37,290 nucleotides of DNA from Christensenella sp. UBA1685 (lineage in GTDB: Bacteria; Bacillota; Clostridia; Christensenellales; CAG-138): positions 1-37,290 of the forward strand of contig DCKB01000027.1 in the NCBI GenBank assembly GCA_002320595.1, read 5' to 3'. Positions 22,174 through 30,532 of this stretch are shown here, piece by piece (the stretch's first letter is position 1; each line of letters starts with the position of its first letter). Below the pieces are notes generated by a model. The model worked only from the letters and a program-made list of their open reading frames with translations. It made no database searches and was not told where the DNA came from. Made by a program: the position numbers and the translations under genes.

Positions 22174-23028
22174 ATGTACCGCATCGTTCAAAAGAAGATC
22201 CTAAACCCAACCGTGACGCTTATGGAAATTGAAGCGCCGCTCGTCGCCAAAAAGGCGGAGCCCGGCCAATTCATCATCCTGCGCGTGGACGAAACCGGGG
22301 AACGCATCCCGCTGACCATCGCGGATTTCGACCGTGAAAAGGGCACTGTGACCATCATCTTCCAGATTGTCGGCGGGACAACCGAGCGGCTCAACCATAA
22401 GGAAGCGGGCGACTTCATCCAGGATTTCGTCGGCCCCCTTGGCGTTGCAACCCACACCGAGGGCCTCAAAAAAGTTTGCATCGTGGGCGGCGGCGTTGGC
22501 TGCGCGATTGCATTGCCCATCGCGAAGAAGCTGCATCAGCAGGGCTGTGCGGTGACCTCCGTGATCGGTTTCCGCTCCAAGGATCTCCTGATTCTCGAAG
22601 ATGAATTCCGCGCTGCGTCCGACAAGCTTTATGTGATGACGGACGATGGCTCCTACGGCCGCCACGGCAACGTCTGCGTGCCGCTGGAGGAGATGTTTGC
22701 AGAGGGCGAAACCTTTGACCAGGTCATCACCATCGGGCCGTTGATCATGATGAAGTTCGTGGTTGCGGCGGTGAAGCCCACGGGCATCCCCTGCGTCGTT
22801 TCCATGAACCCAATCATGATCGACGGCACGGGCATGTGCGGCGGCTGCCGCCTGACGCTCAACCGCGACGGCGAGAAGATCACGAAGTTCGCCTGCGTAG
22901 ACGGCCCGGATTTCAACGGCTATGAAGTCGATTTTGACGAGGCGATGTCCCGCGGGGCGATGTACCGCGATTTTGAGCGGCATGCGCATGAAGAAGCCTG
23001 CAACCTGTTCCACAAGGAGGTAAAATAA
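22174..23028 (+). CDS. nfnA: NADH-dependent reduced ferredoxin:NADP+ oxidoreductase, small subunit
   Basis: The 284-residue flavoprotein is of the ferredoxin-NADP reductase/dihydroorotate dehydrogenase electron-transfer type. RVDETGERIPLTIADFD (residues 37-53) is the FAD-binding part, and VCIVGGGVGCAIALPIAKKL (101-120) starts the NAD domain. The [2Fe-2S] site near residues 218-241 has Asp218, Cys222, Cys225 and Cys241; an Asp ligand is known for NfnA. With the next gene it forms the flavin-bifurcating NfnAB, which couples NADH and reduced ferredoxin oxidation to NADPH formation. ATG 22174 is used because homologues begin MYRI; the in-frame upstream extension is leader sequence. The ribosome binding site is GAGGGACG. 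Confidence 0.92.
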   Translation: MYRIVQKKILNPTVTLMEIEAPLVAKKAEPGQFIILRVDETGERIPLTIADFDREKGTVTIIFQIVGGTTERLNHKEAGDFIQDFVGPLGVATHTEGLKKVCIVGGGVGCAIALPIAKKLHQQGCAVTSVIGFRSKDLLILEDEFRAASDKLYVMTDDGSYGRHGNVCVPLEEMFAEGETFDQVITIGPLIMMKFVVAAVKPTGIPCVVSMNPIMIDGTGMCGGCRLTLNRDGEKITKFACVDGPDFNGYEVDFDEAMSRGAMYRDFERHAHEEACNLFHKEVK

Positions 23029-23030
23029 CC

Positions 23031-24458
23031 ATGACGAAGCCAAACATGAGCCTGAAGAAGAACCCGATGCCCTCCCAGGAACCGCAGGTCCGGGCACATA
23101 ATTTCAACGAAGTTGCCACCGGTTATACCGAAGAAACGGCGCTTGATGAGGCGCTCCGCTGCCTTTCCTGCAAAAACATGCCCTGCGTTTCCGGCTGCCC
23201 GGTGAACATCCATATTCCGGAATTTATCGCAAAGATCAAGGAAGGCGATTTTGAGGGCGCTTACCGCGTCATCAGCAAAACGTCCTCCCTGCCCGCAGTG
23301 TGCGGCCGCGTTTGCCCGCAGGAAACCCAGTGCGAATCCAAGTGCGTGCGCGGCATCAAAGGCGAGCCTGTCGGCATCGGCCGGCTCGAGCGCTTTGTTG
23401 CGGACTGGCACAACGCCCACAGCGGCGAGGTGCCTGAAACTGCGCCTTCAAACGGCCACCGCGTCGCAGTTGTGGGCTCCGGCCCTTCCGGGCTGACCTG
23501 CGCGGGCGACCTTGCAAAGAAGGGCTATAAAGTAACCGTGTTCGAGGCGCTCCACACGGCGGGCGGCGTGCTTGTTTACGGCATCCCGGAGTTCCGTCTG
23601 CCCAAGGCCATCGTGCAGAAGGAGGTCGACACCCTTTCCGCGATGGGCGTGGATGTGGAGACAAACATCGTCATCGGCAAGACGCTCACCATCGACGAGC
23701 TGTTCGAGCAGGGCTATGAAGCCGTGTTCGTAGGCTCCGGCGCGGGCCTGCCGAACTTCATGGGCATCCCCGGCGAGTCCTACAAGGGCGTGTATTCCGC
23801 AAATGAGTTCCTCACCAGAAGCAACCTGATGAAGGCATATGAAAGCGACCCCGTGACCCCCATCATGAAGGGCGGCCGCGTTGCGGTCGTCGGCGGCGGC
23901 AACGTTGCGATGGACGCCGCGCGCACGGCGCTGCGCCTTGGCGCGGAGAAGGTTTACATCGTGTACCGCCGCTCGCTGGAAGAGCTCCCCGCGCGCCGTG
24001 AGGAAGTGGAACATGCGATGGAAGAGGGCATCGAATTTAAGCTGCTGAACAACCCCATCGAAATTCTGGGTTACCAGAACCCCGATGACAGGCGCGATCC
24101 GAAGAACGGCTTTGTGACCGGCATGAAGTGCATCCGCATGGAGCTTGGCGAGCCGGACGAAAAGGGCCGCCGCCGCCCGGTGCCCGTGCCCGGCAGCGAA
24201 TTTACGCTGGATGTGGACACCGTGGTTATCGCCATCGGAACAAGCCCGAACCCGCTCATCAAATCCACCACGAAGGGCCTTGAGGTCAACCGCAAGGGCG
24301 GCATCGTTGTGGAAGAAGCGACGGGCGCCACGAGCCGTGAAGGGGTTTATGCCGGCGGCGACGCGGTCACCGGCGCGGCCACCGTTATTTCGGCGATGGG
24401 CGCAGGCAAAGCGGCTGCGGCAGCCATTGACGAATACATTAAAGGCAAGGAGGCGTAA
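23031..24458 (+). CDS. nfnB: NADH-dependent reduced ferredoxin:NADP+ oxidoreductase, large subunit (GltA/GltB-like)
   Basis: The 475-residue protein is of the NADPH-glutamate-synthase small-subunit type. Its N terminus has the cysteine clusters CLSCKNMPCVSGCP and CGRVCPQETQCESKC for two [4Fe-4S] centres. They are followed by an FAD-binding GSGPSGLTCAGDLAKKGY and a second Rossmann motif, VVGGGNVAMDAARTALRLGA, for NADPH. In NfnAB this subunit carries the bifurcating FAD. Because nfnA is its direct neighbour (2-nt gap, AAGGAGG site) and no large glutamate synthase subunit is present, NfnB is preferred over GltD. rex follows 4 nt later in the same operon. Confidence 0.92.
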   Translation: MTKPNMSLKKNPMPSQEPQVRAHNFNEVATGYTEETALDEALRCLSCKNMPCVSGCPVNIHIPEFIAKIKEGDFEGAYRVISKTSSLPAVCGRVCPQETQCESKCVRGIKGEPVGIGRLERFVADWHNAHSGEVPETAPSNGHRVAVVGSGPSGLTCAGDLAKKGYKVTVFEALHTAGGVLVYGIPEFRLPKAIVQKEVDTLSAMGVDVETNIVIGKTLTIDELFEQGYEAVFVGSGAGLPNFMGIPGESYKGVYSANEFLTRSNLMKAYESDPVTPIMKGGRVAVVGGGNVAMDAARTALRLGAEKVYIVYRRSLEELPARREEVEHAMEEGIEFKLLNNPIEILGYQNPDDRRDPKNGFVTGMKCIRMELGEPDEKGRRRPVPVPGSEFTLDVDTVVIAIGTSPNPLIKSTTKGLEVNRKGGIVVEEATGATSREGVYAGGDAVTGAATVISAMGAGKAAAAAIDEYIKGKEA

Positions 24459-24462
24459 AGCC

Positions 24463-25104
24463 ATGAGCGTGCAGTCCGTTTCCAAGCAAACGCTGCAACG
24501 CCTGCCCCAGTACCTTAACTTTTTGAAATCCATGCCCCGTGCGGGCGCGGCCAACATTTCGGCGACGGCTATCGCCGAAGCGCTGGGGCTTGGCGATGTG
24601 CAGGTCCGAAAGGACCTTGCGCTCGTCAGCTCCGGCGGCAGGCCGAAGGTGGGCTATGATGCCGACAGCCTGATTGCGGATCTGGAACGGTTCCTGGGCT
24701 ACGATGACGCCACCAGCGCCGTGATTGTGGGCGCAGGGGATCTTGGCCGCGCGCTGCTTGGCTACCACGGCTTCGCGGCATACGGGATTGAGATCGTGGC
24801 TGCGTTTGACCATGACCCCGCGCGCTCCGGGCAGACCATCCACGGGAAGCCCGTGTTCCCGGTGGAGCGGCTGCAGGAACTCTGCAAGCGCATGCAGATT
24901 CGCATCGGCATCATCGCTGTGCCTGCCGGGGAAGCGCAGGCCGTGTGCGACGCGCTTGTAGAAGGCGGCGTGCGCGCGGTATGGAACTTTGCGCCGGTTA
25001 TGCTTTCCAAACCGGAAAGCGTTCTGGTGCAGAATGAAGACATTGCGGTGCCCTTGGCGGTGCTTTCCAAACGCCTTGCGCGAAAGCTTGCCGAACGGGA
25101 GTAA
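24463..25104 (+). CDS. rex: Redox-sensing transcriptional repressor Rex
   Basis: The 213-residue protein has the Rex winged helix-turn-helix (residues 1-80: LQRLPQYLNFLKSM, VRKDLALVSSGGRPKVGYD) and a Rossmann domain starting with VIVGAGDLGRALLGY (87-101), then NFAPV near residue 180 (motifs typical of Rex). Rex binds operators when NADH/NAD+ is low and leaves them when NADH rises, releasing fermentation and hydrogen genes. ATG 24463 follows CAAGGAGG, and nfnB ends 4 nt upstream. Expressing rex within the operon it probably controls would give feedback. Candidate operators are at 15866, 15919 and 21911. Confidence 0.96.
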   Translation: MSVQSVSKQTLQRLPQYLNFLKSMPRAGAANISATAIAEALGLGDVQVRKDLALVSSGGRPKVGYDADSLIADLERFLGYDDATSAVIVGAGDLGRALLGYHGFAAYGIEIVAAFDHDPARSGQTIHGKPVFPVERLQELCKRMQIRIGIIAVPAGEAQAVCDALVEGGVRAVWNFAPVMLSKPESVLVQNEDIAVPLAVLSKRLARKLAERE

Positions 25105-25283
25105 AGCTTTTGGCGCAGCCGGGCGGAGGTATCCCCAGCTTTCAGGATTTCCTGCGGAGTATGATTTGATTCCCCGCAGTTGCTGGCGTCGCTTTTTTTA
25201 CATCGCACCGTATACACGGATACGAGTATAACGGCAGGGGGGAAGTTCCTGCACAGCATGACCGATTACTGGAGGGAATACGC

Positions 25284-26960
25284 ATGACAGAATGCCTGAG
25301 ACTGAAAAAGTCCAACTGCAAAAACTGCTACAAATGCATCCGGAACTGCCCTGTGAAATCCATCCGCTTCTCGGATAACCAGGCGAACATTGTTCCGGAA
25401 GAATGCATCCTCTGCGGACACTGCTTCGTGGCCTGTCCTCAGGGCGCCAAGGAGATCCGCAACGACGTTCCTGTGGCAAGGACGCTCATCGCCTCCGGCG
25501 CGCCGGTTTATGCGAGCGTGGCGCCCTCCTTTGTGGCCAATTTCGATGGCGCAGCCATCGGCTCCATGGAGCGTGCGCTTAAGGCGCTCGGCTTCGCGGG
25601 CGCTGAGGAAACGGCAGTGGGCGCAACACTTGTAAAGCGCGAATACGACCGCATGGTGGATGCGGCGGAGAAGGATGTAATCATTTCTTCCTGCTGCCAC
25701 AGCGTGAATCTGTTGATCCAGAAGCACTACCCGGATGCGCTGCCTTATCTTGCGCACGTGCTCTCGCCTATGCAGGCGCACTGCCAGGATCTGAAACGCC
25801 GCCACCCGGATGCAAAAACCGTGTTCATCGGCCCCTGCATCGCAAAGAAGGACGAGGCGGCGGGCTGCCCGGAGCTTGTGGACTGCGTGCTTACGTTTGA
25901 GGAGCTTGCGGCTTGGCTGCGGGAGACCGGCGTTACCATCGAGCAGGATGCGGAGCGCAGCGAGGAAAGCCGCGCGCGCCTGTTCCCGACAACGGGGGGC
26001 GTGCTCCGCACGATGGCGGCGGACAGCCCGGAGTATACCTACCTTGCGATTGACGGCGTAGAAAACTGCATGCACACGCTTGAGGATATCCTGAGCGGAA
26101 AGGTGCATAAATGCTTCATTGAAATGTCCACCTGCGTGGGGAGCTGCGTCGGCGGCCCGGCGATGGACAAAAACCACCGCCGGCCTGCGAGCGACTACCT
26201 TGCCGTGAACGCTTATGCCGGCAAGCGGGATTTTCCCGTGGAGCAGCCGGAGCCGGCGGCACTCAAAAAGAATTTCAAATACTTGAGCGTGCCGCGCGCC
26301 AACTTTGGAACCGCTGCCATCGAAGCGGTGCTTAAACAGATGGGCAAGACGTGCCCGGAACAGGAGCTCAACTGCGGAAGCTGTGGATACAACACCTGCC
26401 GGGACAAAGCGGCAGCCGTGCTGCAGGGCAAGGCGGATCTCAACATGTGCCTGCCTTATTTGAAGGACAAGGCGGAGTCCTTTTCGGATAACATCATCAG
26501 CAACACGCCCAACGCCGTCATCGTGCTCAACGAATCCTTTGAGGTGCAGCAGGTGAATGACGCGGCCTGTAAGCTGATGAACATCCGCGACGCACACAAC
26601 GTGCTGGGCGACCAGGTCGTGCGCATCCTTGACCCGCTCGTGTTCATGGAAACCTATGCAAGCGGGCGCAACGTGTACAACAAGCCCGTGTATCTGGCCG
26701 AATACCAGCGCTATGTGGAGCAGACCGTCATTTATGACAAAAGCTACCACATCCTTATCTGCATCATGCGCGATGTGACGGCGGAGGCCAAGGAGCGGGA
26801 AAGCCGTGAAGCCATGAGCCGCACCACCATGGAAATTACCGACAAGGTGATTGAAAAGCAGATGCGCGCCGTGCAGGAAATCGCCTCGCTTTTGGGCGAA
26901 ACCACGGCTGAAACGAAGATTGCGCTTACAAAACTCAAGGAGTCGCTGAACCATGAATAG
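25284..26960 (+). CDS. hydS: Sensory-type (group C, HydS-like) [FeFe]-hydrogenase with PAS domain
   Basis: The 558-residue protein has, in order: two [4Fe-4S] clusters (Cys12/15/18/22 and 41/44/47/51), an H-cluster domain (about 70-320), a Fes-type [4Fe-4S] module (Cys364/367/372/389), a PAS domain (about 397-500) and a C-terminal helical tail. The H-cluster cysteines are kept (137, 185, 284, 288), but the surrounding motifs differ from catalytic enzymes: SSCCHS for TSCCPxW, GPCIAKK for MPCxxKK, and EMSTCVGSC for ExMxCxxGC. Such group C proteins are proposed H2/redox sensors, as in Ruminococcus albus HydS. It overlaps the PP2C phosphatase gene by 8 bp and precedes hydCBA. ATG 25284 follows GGAGGG. 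Confidence 0.9.
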   Translation: MTECLRLKKSNCKNCYKCIRNCPVKSIRFSDNQANIVPEECILCGHCFVACPQGAKEIRNDVPVARTLIASGAPVYASVAPSFVANFDGAAIGSMERALKALGFAGAEETAVGATLVKREYDRMVDAAEKDVIISSCCHSVNLLIQKHYPDALPYLAHVLSPMQAHCQDLKRRHPDAKTVFIGPCIAKKDEAAGCPELVDCVLTFEELAAWLRETGVTIEQDAERSEESRARLFPTTGGVLRTMAADSPEYTYLAIDGVENCMHTLEDILSGKVHKCFIEMSTCVGSCVGGPAMDKNHRRPASDYLAVNAYAGKRDFPVEQPEPAALKKNFKYLSVPRANFGTAAIEAVLKQMGKTCPEQELNCGSCGYNTCRDKAAAVLQGKADLNMCLPYLKDKAESFSDNIISNTPNAVIVLNESFEVQQVNDAACKLMNIRDAHNVLGDQVVRILDPLVFMETYASGRNVYNKPVYLAEYQRYVEQTVIYDKSYHILICIMRDVTAEAKERESREAMSRTTMEITDKVIEKQMRAVQEIASLLGETTAETKIALTKLKESLNHE

Positions 26961-28131
26961 CCTCTGCACGGACATCGGCTATGTATGCCTGAATAAGCGC
27001 GGAGAACAGCTCTGCGGGGACCGTGTGGAGATTGTGGAGCAGGGGGATAACGCGACGGTGGTCGTCCTTGCGGATGGCCTCGGCAGCGGCGTGAAGGCAA
27101 ACATCCTTTCAACGCTCACGGCGAAGATCATCTCCACCATGATGGCCAACGACATGACCATTGAGGATTGTGTTTCCACCATTGCGGCCACGCTCCCGGT
27201 TTGCGATGTGCGCAAGGTGGCATATTCCACGTTCACCATCATCCGCATCGCGGGCAGCAACCTCGAAGCGGAGCTCATTCAATATGATAACCCGCATATC
27301 ATCTTCCTGCGGGACGGAAAGCATGTGGATTATCCCGAAATCTGCGAGATGATCGACGGCAAGGCCATTTATAAGACCAAGCTGAAGCTGCGGGAAGGGG
27401 ATGCGTTCATCGCCATGAGCGACGGCGCAATCCACGCCGGGGTAGGGCAATCGCTCAACTTTGGCTGGCAGCGGGAGCAGATCATGGAATTCATGGAAAC
27501 CGTGTATGATCCCGCGTTCACCGCAAAGACCCTGAGCGCCATGCTCGTGAACGAATGCAGCCGCCTTTACGGCGGGGAACCGGGGGATGACACCTCCGCC
27601 TGCACGGTGAAGATCCGCAGGCGAGAGCCCATGAACCTGATGATCGGCCCGCCGGCGGACCCCAAGGACGTGAACAAGATGATGGCGCTGTTCTTTTCCA
27701 AGGAAGGAAAGCACATCGTCTGCGGCGGCACAACTTCCACCCTTGCAGCGGAATTTCTGCACGAGCCGCTGGATGTTTCCATGCCCACCTATATTGACCC
27801 GGAGATCCCGCCCACGGCGAAGATCAAGGGCGTGGATTTGGTGACGGAGGGCGTTATCACCATCAGCCGCGTGCTTGAATACGCGCGCGATTATTTAAAG
27901 GATAACGAGCGCTACACGGATTGGAGCTACAAAAAGGATGGCGCTTCCAGTATCGCGCGGATGCTGTTTGAAGAAGCAACGGACATCAACTTTTACGTTG
28001 GCCGCGCCGTGAATCCGGCGCACCAGAATCCGAACTTGCCCATTGGGTTCAACATAAAGATGCGCCTCATTGAGGAGCTTTCGGAATGCCTGAAGAACAT
28101 GGGCAAGAAAATCAAGGTCAGTTATTTTTAA
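26953..28131 (+). CDS. SpoIIE-type PP2C protein phosphatase with uncharacterised C-terminal domain
   Basis: The 392-residue protein has a PP2C/SpoIIE phosphatase domain in residues 1-222 with the metal-binding motifs ADGLGSG (Asp41), SDGAIH (Asp157) and GDDTSAC (Asp212/213). Residues 228-392 form another domain, with IGPPADPKDVNKMM, HIVCGGTTSTLAAEFL, and GVDLVTEGVITISRVLEY, which I cannot assign. It overlaps hydS by 8 bp (ATGAATAG), so the two are translationally coupled. SpoIIE phosphatases dephosphorylate serine/threonine residues on anti-sigma-antagonist-like proteins. Here the likely logic is that HydS controls this phosphatase. No kinase or STAS antagonist is encoded in the window. Confidence 0.88.
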   Translation: MNSLCTDIGYVCLNKRGEQLCGDRVEIVEQGDNATVVVLADGLGSGVKANILSTLTAKIISTMMANDMTIEDCVSTIAATLPVCDVRKVAYSTFTIIRIAGSNLEAELIQYDNPHIIFLRDGKHVDYPEICEMIDGKAIYKTKLKLREGDAFIAMSDGAIHAGVGQSLNFGWQREQIMEFMETVYDPAFTAKTLSAMLVNECSRLYGGEPGDDTSACTVKIRRREPMNLMIGPPADPKDVNKMMALFFSKEGKHIVCGGTTSTLAAEFLHEPLDVSMPTYIDPEIPPTAKIKGVDLVTEGVITISRVLEYARDYLKDNERYTDWSYKKDGASSIARMLFEEATDINFYVGRAVNPAHQNPNLPIGFNIKMRLIEELSECLKNMGKKIKVSYF

Positions 28132-28178
28132 CTTAAATTTTGGCCGGAAGGCCAGCAAGCAAGAAGAAGGAGACGGAA

Positions 28179-28655
28179 ATGAACACCCAAGAACTGTACC
28201 AGAAGACCGATGCGATCCTCGCCCGGTACGGCACGGAAGAGCGGAGCATGATCGCCGTGCTGCAAGCCGTGCAGGAAGAGTATGCATACCTTCCCCGCGA
28301 AGTGTTTCCCTACCTGTCCGAGCGGATGGGGCTGAGCGAGGCTCACATCTATGGCGTTGCCACGTTTTATGAGAATTTCTCTCTGGAACCCAAGGGCAAA
28401 TACGTAATCAAGGTGTGCGATGGCACGGCCTGCCATGTGCGCAAATCCCTGCCGATTCTCGACCGCCTGCGCGAAGAACTGGGCCTTTCGGCCGATAAAA
28501 TCACTACGGATGACCTGAACTTCACCGTGCAGACCGTGGCCTGTTTGGGTGCGTGCGGCCTTGCCCCTGCCGTGACCGTGAACGATAAGGTATACCCCGC
28601 GATGACGCCGGATAAGGCGTCCGAACTGCTGAAAACGCTGAAGGAGACGCTCTGA
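28179..28655 (+). CDS. hydC: Electron-bifurcating hydrogenase subunit HydC (NuoE-like)
   Basis: The 158-residue thioredoxin-fold protein binds one [2Fe-2S] cluster through Cys80, Cys85, Cys122 and Cys126 (CDGTACHV and CLGACG). It is the NuoE-like partner of the NADH-oxidising HydB. ATG 28179 follows AAGGAGACGG; an earlier in-frame start at 28140 lies before the ribosome binding site and is rejected. It is followed directly by hydB (start 2 nt after its stop). A small GGCC-GGAA-GGCC hairpin precedes it. Confidence 0.94.
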   Translation: MNTQELYQKTDAILARYGTEERSMIAVLQAVQEEYAYLPREVFPYLSERMGLSEAHIYGVATFYENFSLEPKGKYVIKVCDGTACHVRKSLPILDRLREELGLSADKITTDDLNFTVQTVACLGACGLAPAVTVNDKVYPAMTPDKASELLKTLKETL

Positions 28656-28656
28656 C

Positions 28657-30531
28657 ATGCTCAAGAATAGACAGGACTTGATCGACCTGCGCGCCGCGTG
28701 CCGCGACGCCGCAAAGAAACAAACCCGCAAGATCCTCGTATGCACCGGCGCAGGCTGTGTATCCAGCGGCTCGTTGGACATTTATGCGCGCCTTGTGGAG
28801 CTGCTGCGCGACCGCGGCATCCCCTGCGAGGTGGAGCTTGCAAAGGATCCGCACGATGACAGCGTGCGCGTCACCAAGGGCGGCTGCCCCGGTTTCTGCG
28901 AGATCGGCCCCCTTGTGCGCATTGACCCCGAAGGATACCTTTACACCAGGGTGAAGGTTTCCGACTGTGAGGAAATCATAGACAAAACCATTGTTGCCGG
29001 TGAACTTGTGGAGCGGTTGGTCTACAAAAAGGACGGCAAGGTTTATGCCAAAAAGAACGAAATCCCGTTCTATCAGAAGCAGAAGCGCCTTGTACTGGAG
29101 CACTGCGGCGAGATCGATTCCGATTCCATCCGCGAGTACCTGAGCGTGGGTGGCTATACCGCATTTGAAAAGGCGCTTTTCGACATGAGCGCGGACGATA
29201 TCGTCAACGAGATCAGCGAATCCAACCTGCGCGGACGCGGGGGCGGAGGATTCCCCACCGGCAAGAAGTGGAGCCAGGTGAAGCGCCAGAAGGCCACGCC
29301 GAAATACATCGTCTGCAACGGCGACGAGGGCGACCCCGGCGCGTTCATGGACCGCTCCGTTATGGAAGATGACCCGCACCGCATGCTGGAAGGCATGATG
29401 ATCGCAGGCCTTGCATGCGGCGCTTCCGAGGGTTATATCTACGTCCGCGCGGAATACCCTGTGGCGGTGAAAAAGCTCAGCCGCGCCATTGAGCAGGCGA
29501 CGGAGCTCGGCCTCCTCGGCAAGGACATCCTCGGCACGGGATTTGATTTTACCATCCGCATCAACCGCGGCGCAGGCGCATTCGTTTGCGGCGAGGGCAG
29601 CGCGCTCACGGCGTCCATCGAAGGCAAGCGCGGCATGCCGCGCGTGAAGCCCCCGCGCACGGTGGAGCACGGCCTGTTCAATATGCCTACGGTGCTCAAC
29701 AACGTGGAAACGTTCGCAAACGTGCCGTCCATCATTGAAAACGGCGCTGCGTGGTATAAGTCCATCGGGCCGGAGAACAGCCCGGGCACGAAGGCGTTCG
29801 CCCTCACGGGCAACGTGGTAAACACGGGCCTCATCGAGGTCCCCATGGGGACTCCGCTGCGCGAGGTCATCTTCGATATCGGCGGCGGCATCCGCGGCGG
29901 TGCGGAGTTCAAGGCCGTGCAGATCGGCGGACCTTCCGGCGGCTGCCTCACACCCGAGCAGCTTGATCTGCCGCTAGATTTTGATTCCCTGAAGAAGGTT
30001 GGCGCCATGATCGGCTCCGGCGGCCTCGTGGTGATGGACAGCAACACCTGCATGGTGGAAGTGGCGCGCTTCTTCATGCACTTCACGCAGAACGAATCCT
30101 GCGGCAAGTGCGTGCCGTGCCGCGAGGGCACCAAGCGCATGCTGGAGATCCTCGAGCGCATTGTGGCCGGCAAGGGCCGCGATGGGGACATCGAGCTGCT
30201 GCTGGAGCTTGCGGACACCATCTCCGCCACGGCGCTCTGCGGCCTTGGAAAGACCGCGCCTTCCCCTGTGGTAAGCACGATCAAGAACTTCCGCTCGGAA
30301 TACGAGGCGCATATTTACGAAAAACGCTGCCCGGCGGGCAACTGCCGCAAGCTCAAACGCATCTCCATCGATCCTGCGCTGTGCAAGGGCTGCTCCAAGT
30401 GCTCCCGCGGCTGCCCTGTTGGCGCGATCAGCGGCACGCTCAAACAGCCGTTTGTGATCGACCAGGAGAAGTGCATCAAGTGCGAAGCGTGCGTCGGCAC
30501 CTGCCCGTTCCACGCCATCAAGGAGGACTAA
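28657..30531 (+). CDS. hydB: Electron-bifurcating hydrogenase subunit HydB (NuoF-like)
   Basis: The 624-residue protein carries an N-terminal thioredoxin-like [2Fe-2S] domain (Cys29, Cys34, Cys77, Cys81), the NADH/FMN-binding NuoF core (GRGGGGFPTGKKW at 193-205, NGDEGDPGAFMDR), a [4Fe-4S] site (SCGKCVPCREGTKRM) and two C-terminal [4Fe-4S] clusters (CKGCSKCSRGCP, CIKCEACVGTCP). It oxidises NADH and provides the flavin site of the confurcating enzyme. ATG 28657 follows AAGGAG at 10 nt and overlaps nothing. Length and domain order match HydB of Thermotoga-type hydrogenases. Confidence 0.95.
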   Translation: MLKNRQDLIDLRAACRDAAKKQTRKILVCTGAGCVSSGSLDIYARLVELLRDRGIPCEVELAKDPHDDSVRVTKGGCPGFCEIGPLVRIDPEGYLYTRVKVSDCEEIIDKTIVAGELVERLVYKKDGKVYAKKNEIPFYQKQKRLVLEHCGEIDSDSIREYLSVGGYTAFEKALFDMSADDIVNEISESNLRGRGGGGFPTGKKWSQVKRQKATPKYIVCNGDEGDPGAFMDRSVMEDDPHRMLEGMMIAGLACGASEGYIYVRAEYPVAVKKLSRAIEQATELGLLGKDILGTGFDFTIRINRGAGAFVCGEGSALTASIEGKRGMPRVKPPRTVEHGLFNMPTVLNNVETFANVPSIIENGAAWYKSIGPENSPGTKAFALTGNVVNTGLIEVPMGTPLREVIFDIGGGIRGGAEFKAVQIGGPSGGCLTPEQLDLPLDFDSLKKVGAMIGSGGLVVMDSNTCMVEVARFFMHFTQNESCGKCVPCREGTKRMLEILERIVAGKGRDGDIELLLELADTISATALCGLGKTAPSPVVSTIKNFRSEYEAHIYEKRCPAGNCRKLKRISIDPALCKGCSKCSRGCPVGAISGTLKQPFVIDQEKCIKCEACVGTCPFHAIKED

Positions 30532-30532
30532 C

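Noticed and set aside
25105..25283. A dedicated promoter and operator for hydS (GTATACACGGATACGAGTATA-like repeats)
   Set aside because: TTTACA and TATAAC are 24 nt apart and no other hexamer pair has good spacing. The short repeat is too degenerate to call.
25266..26975. A 569-codon open frame on the minus strand
   Set aside because: Complete shadow of hydS; its composition mirrors the codon pattern of the sense gene.
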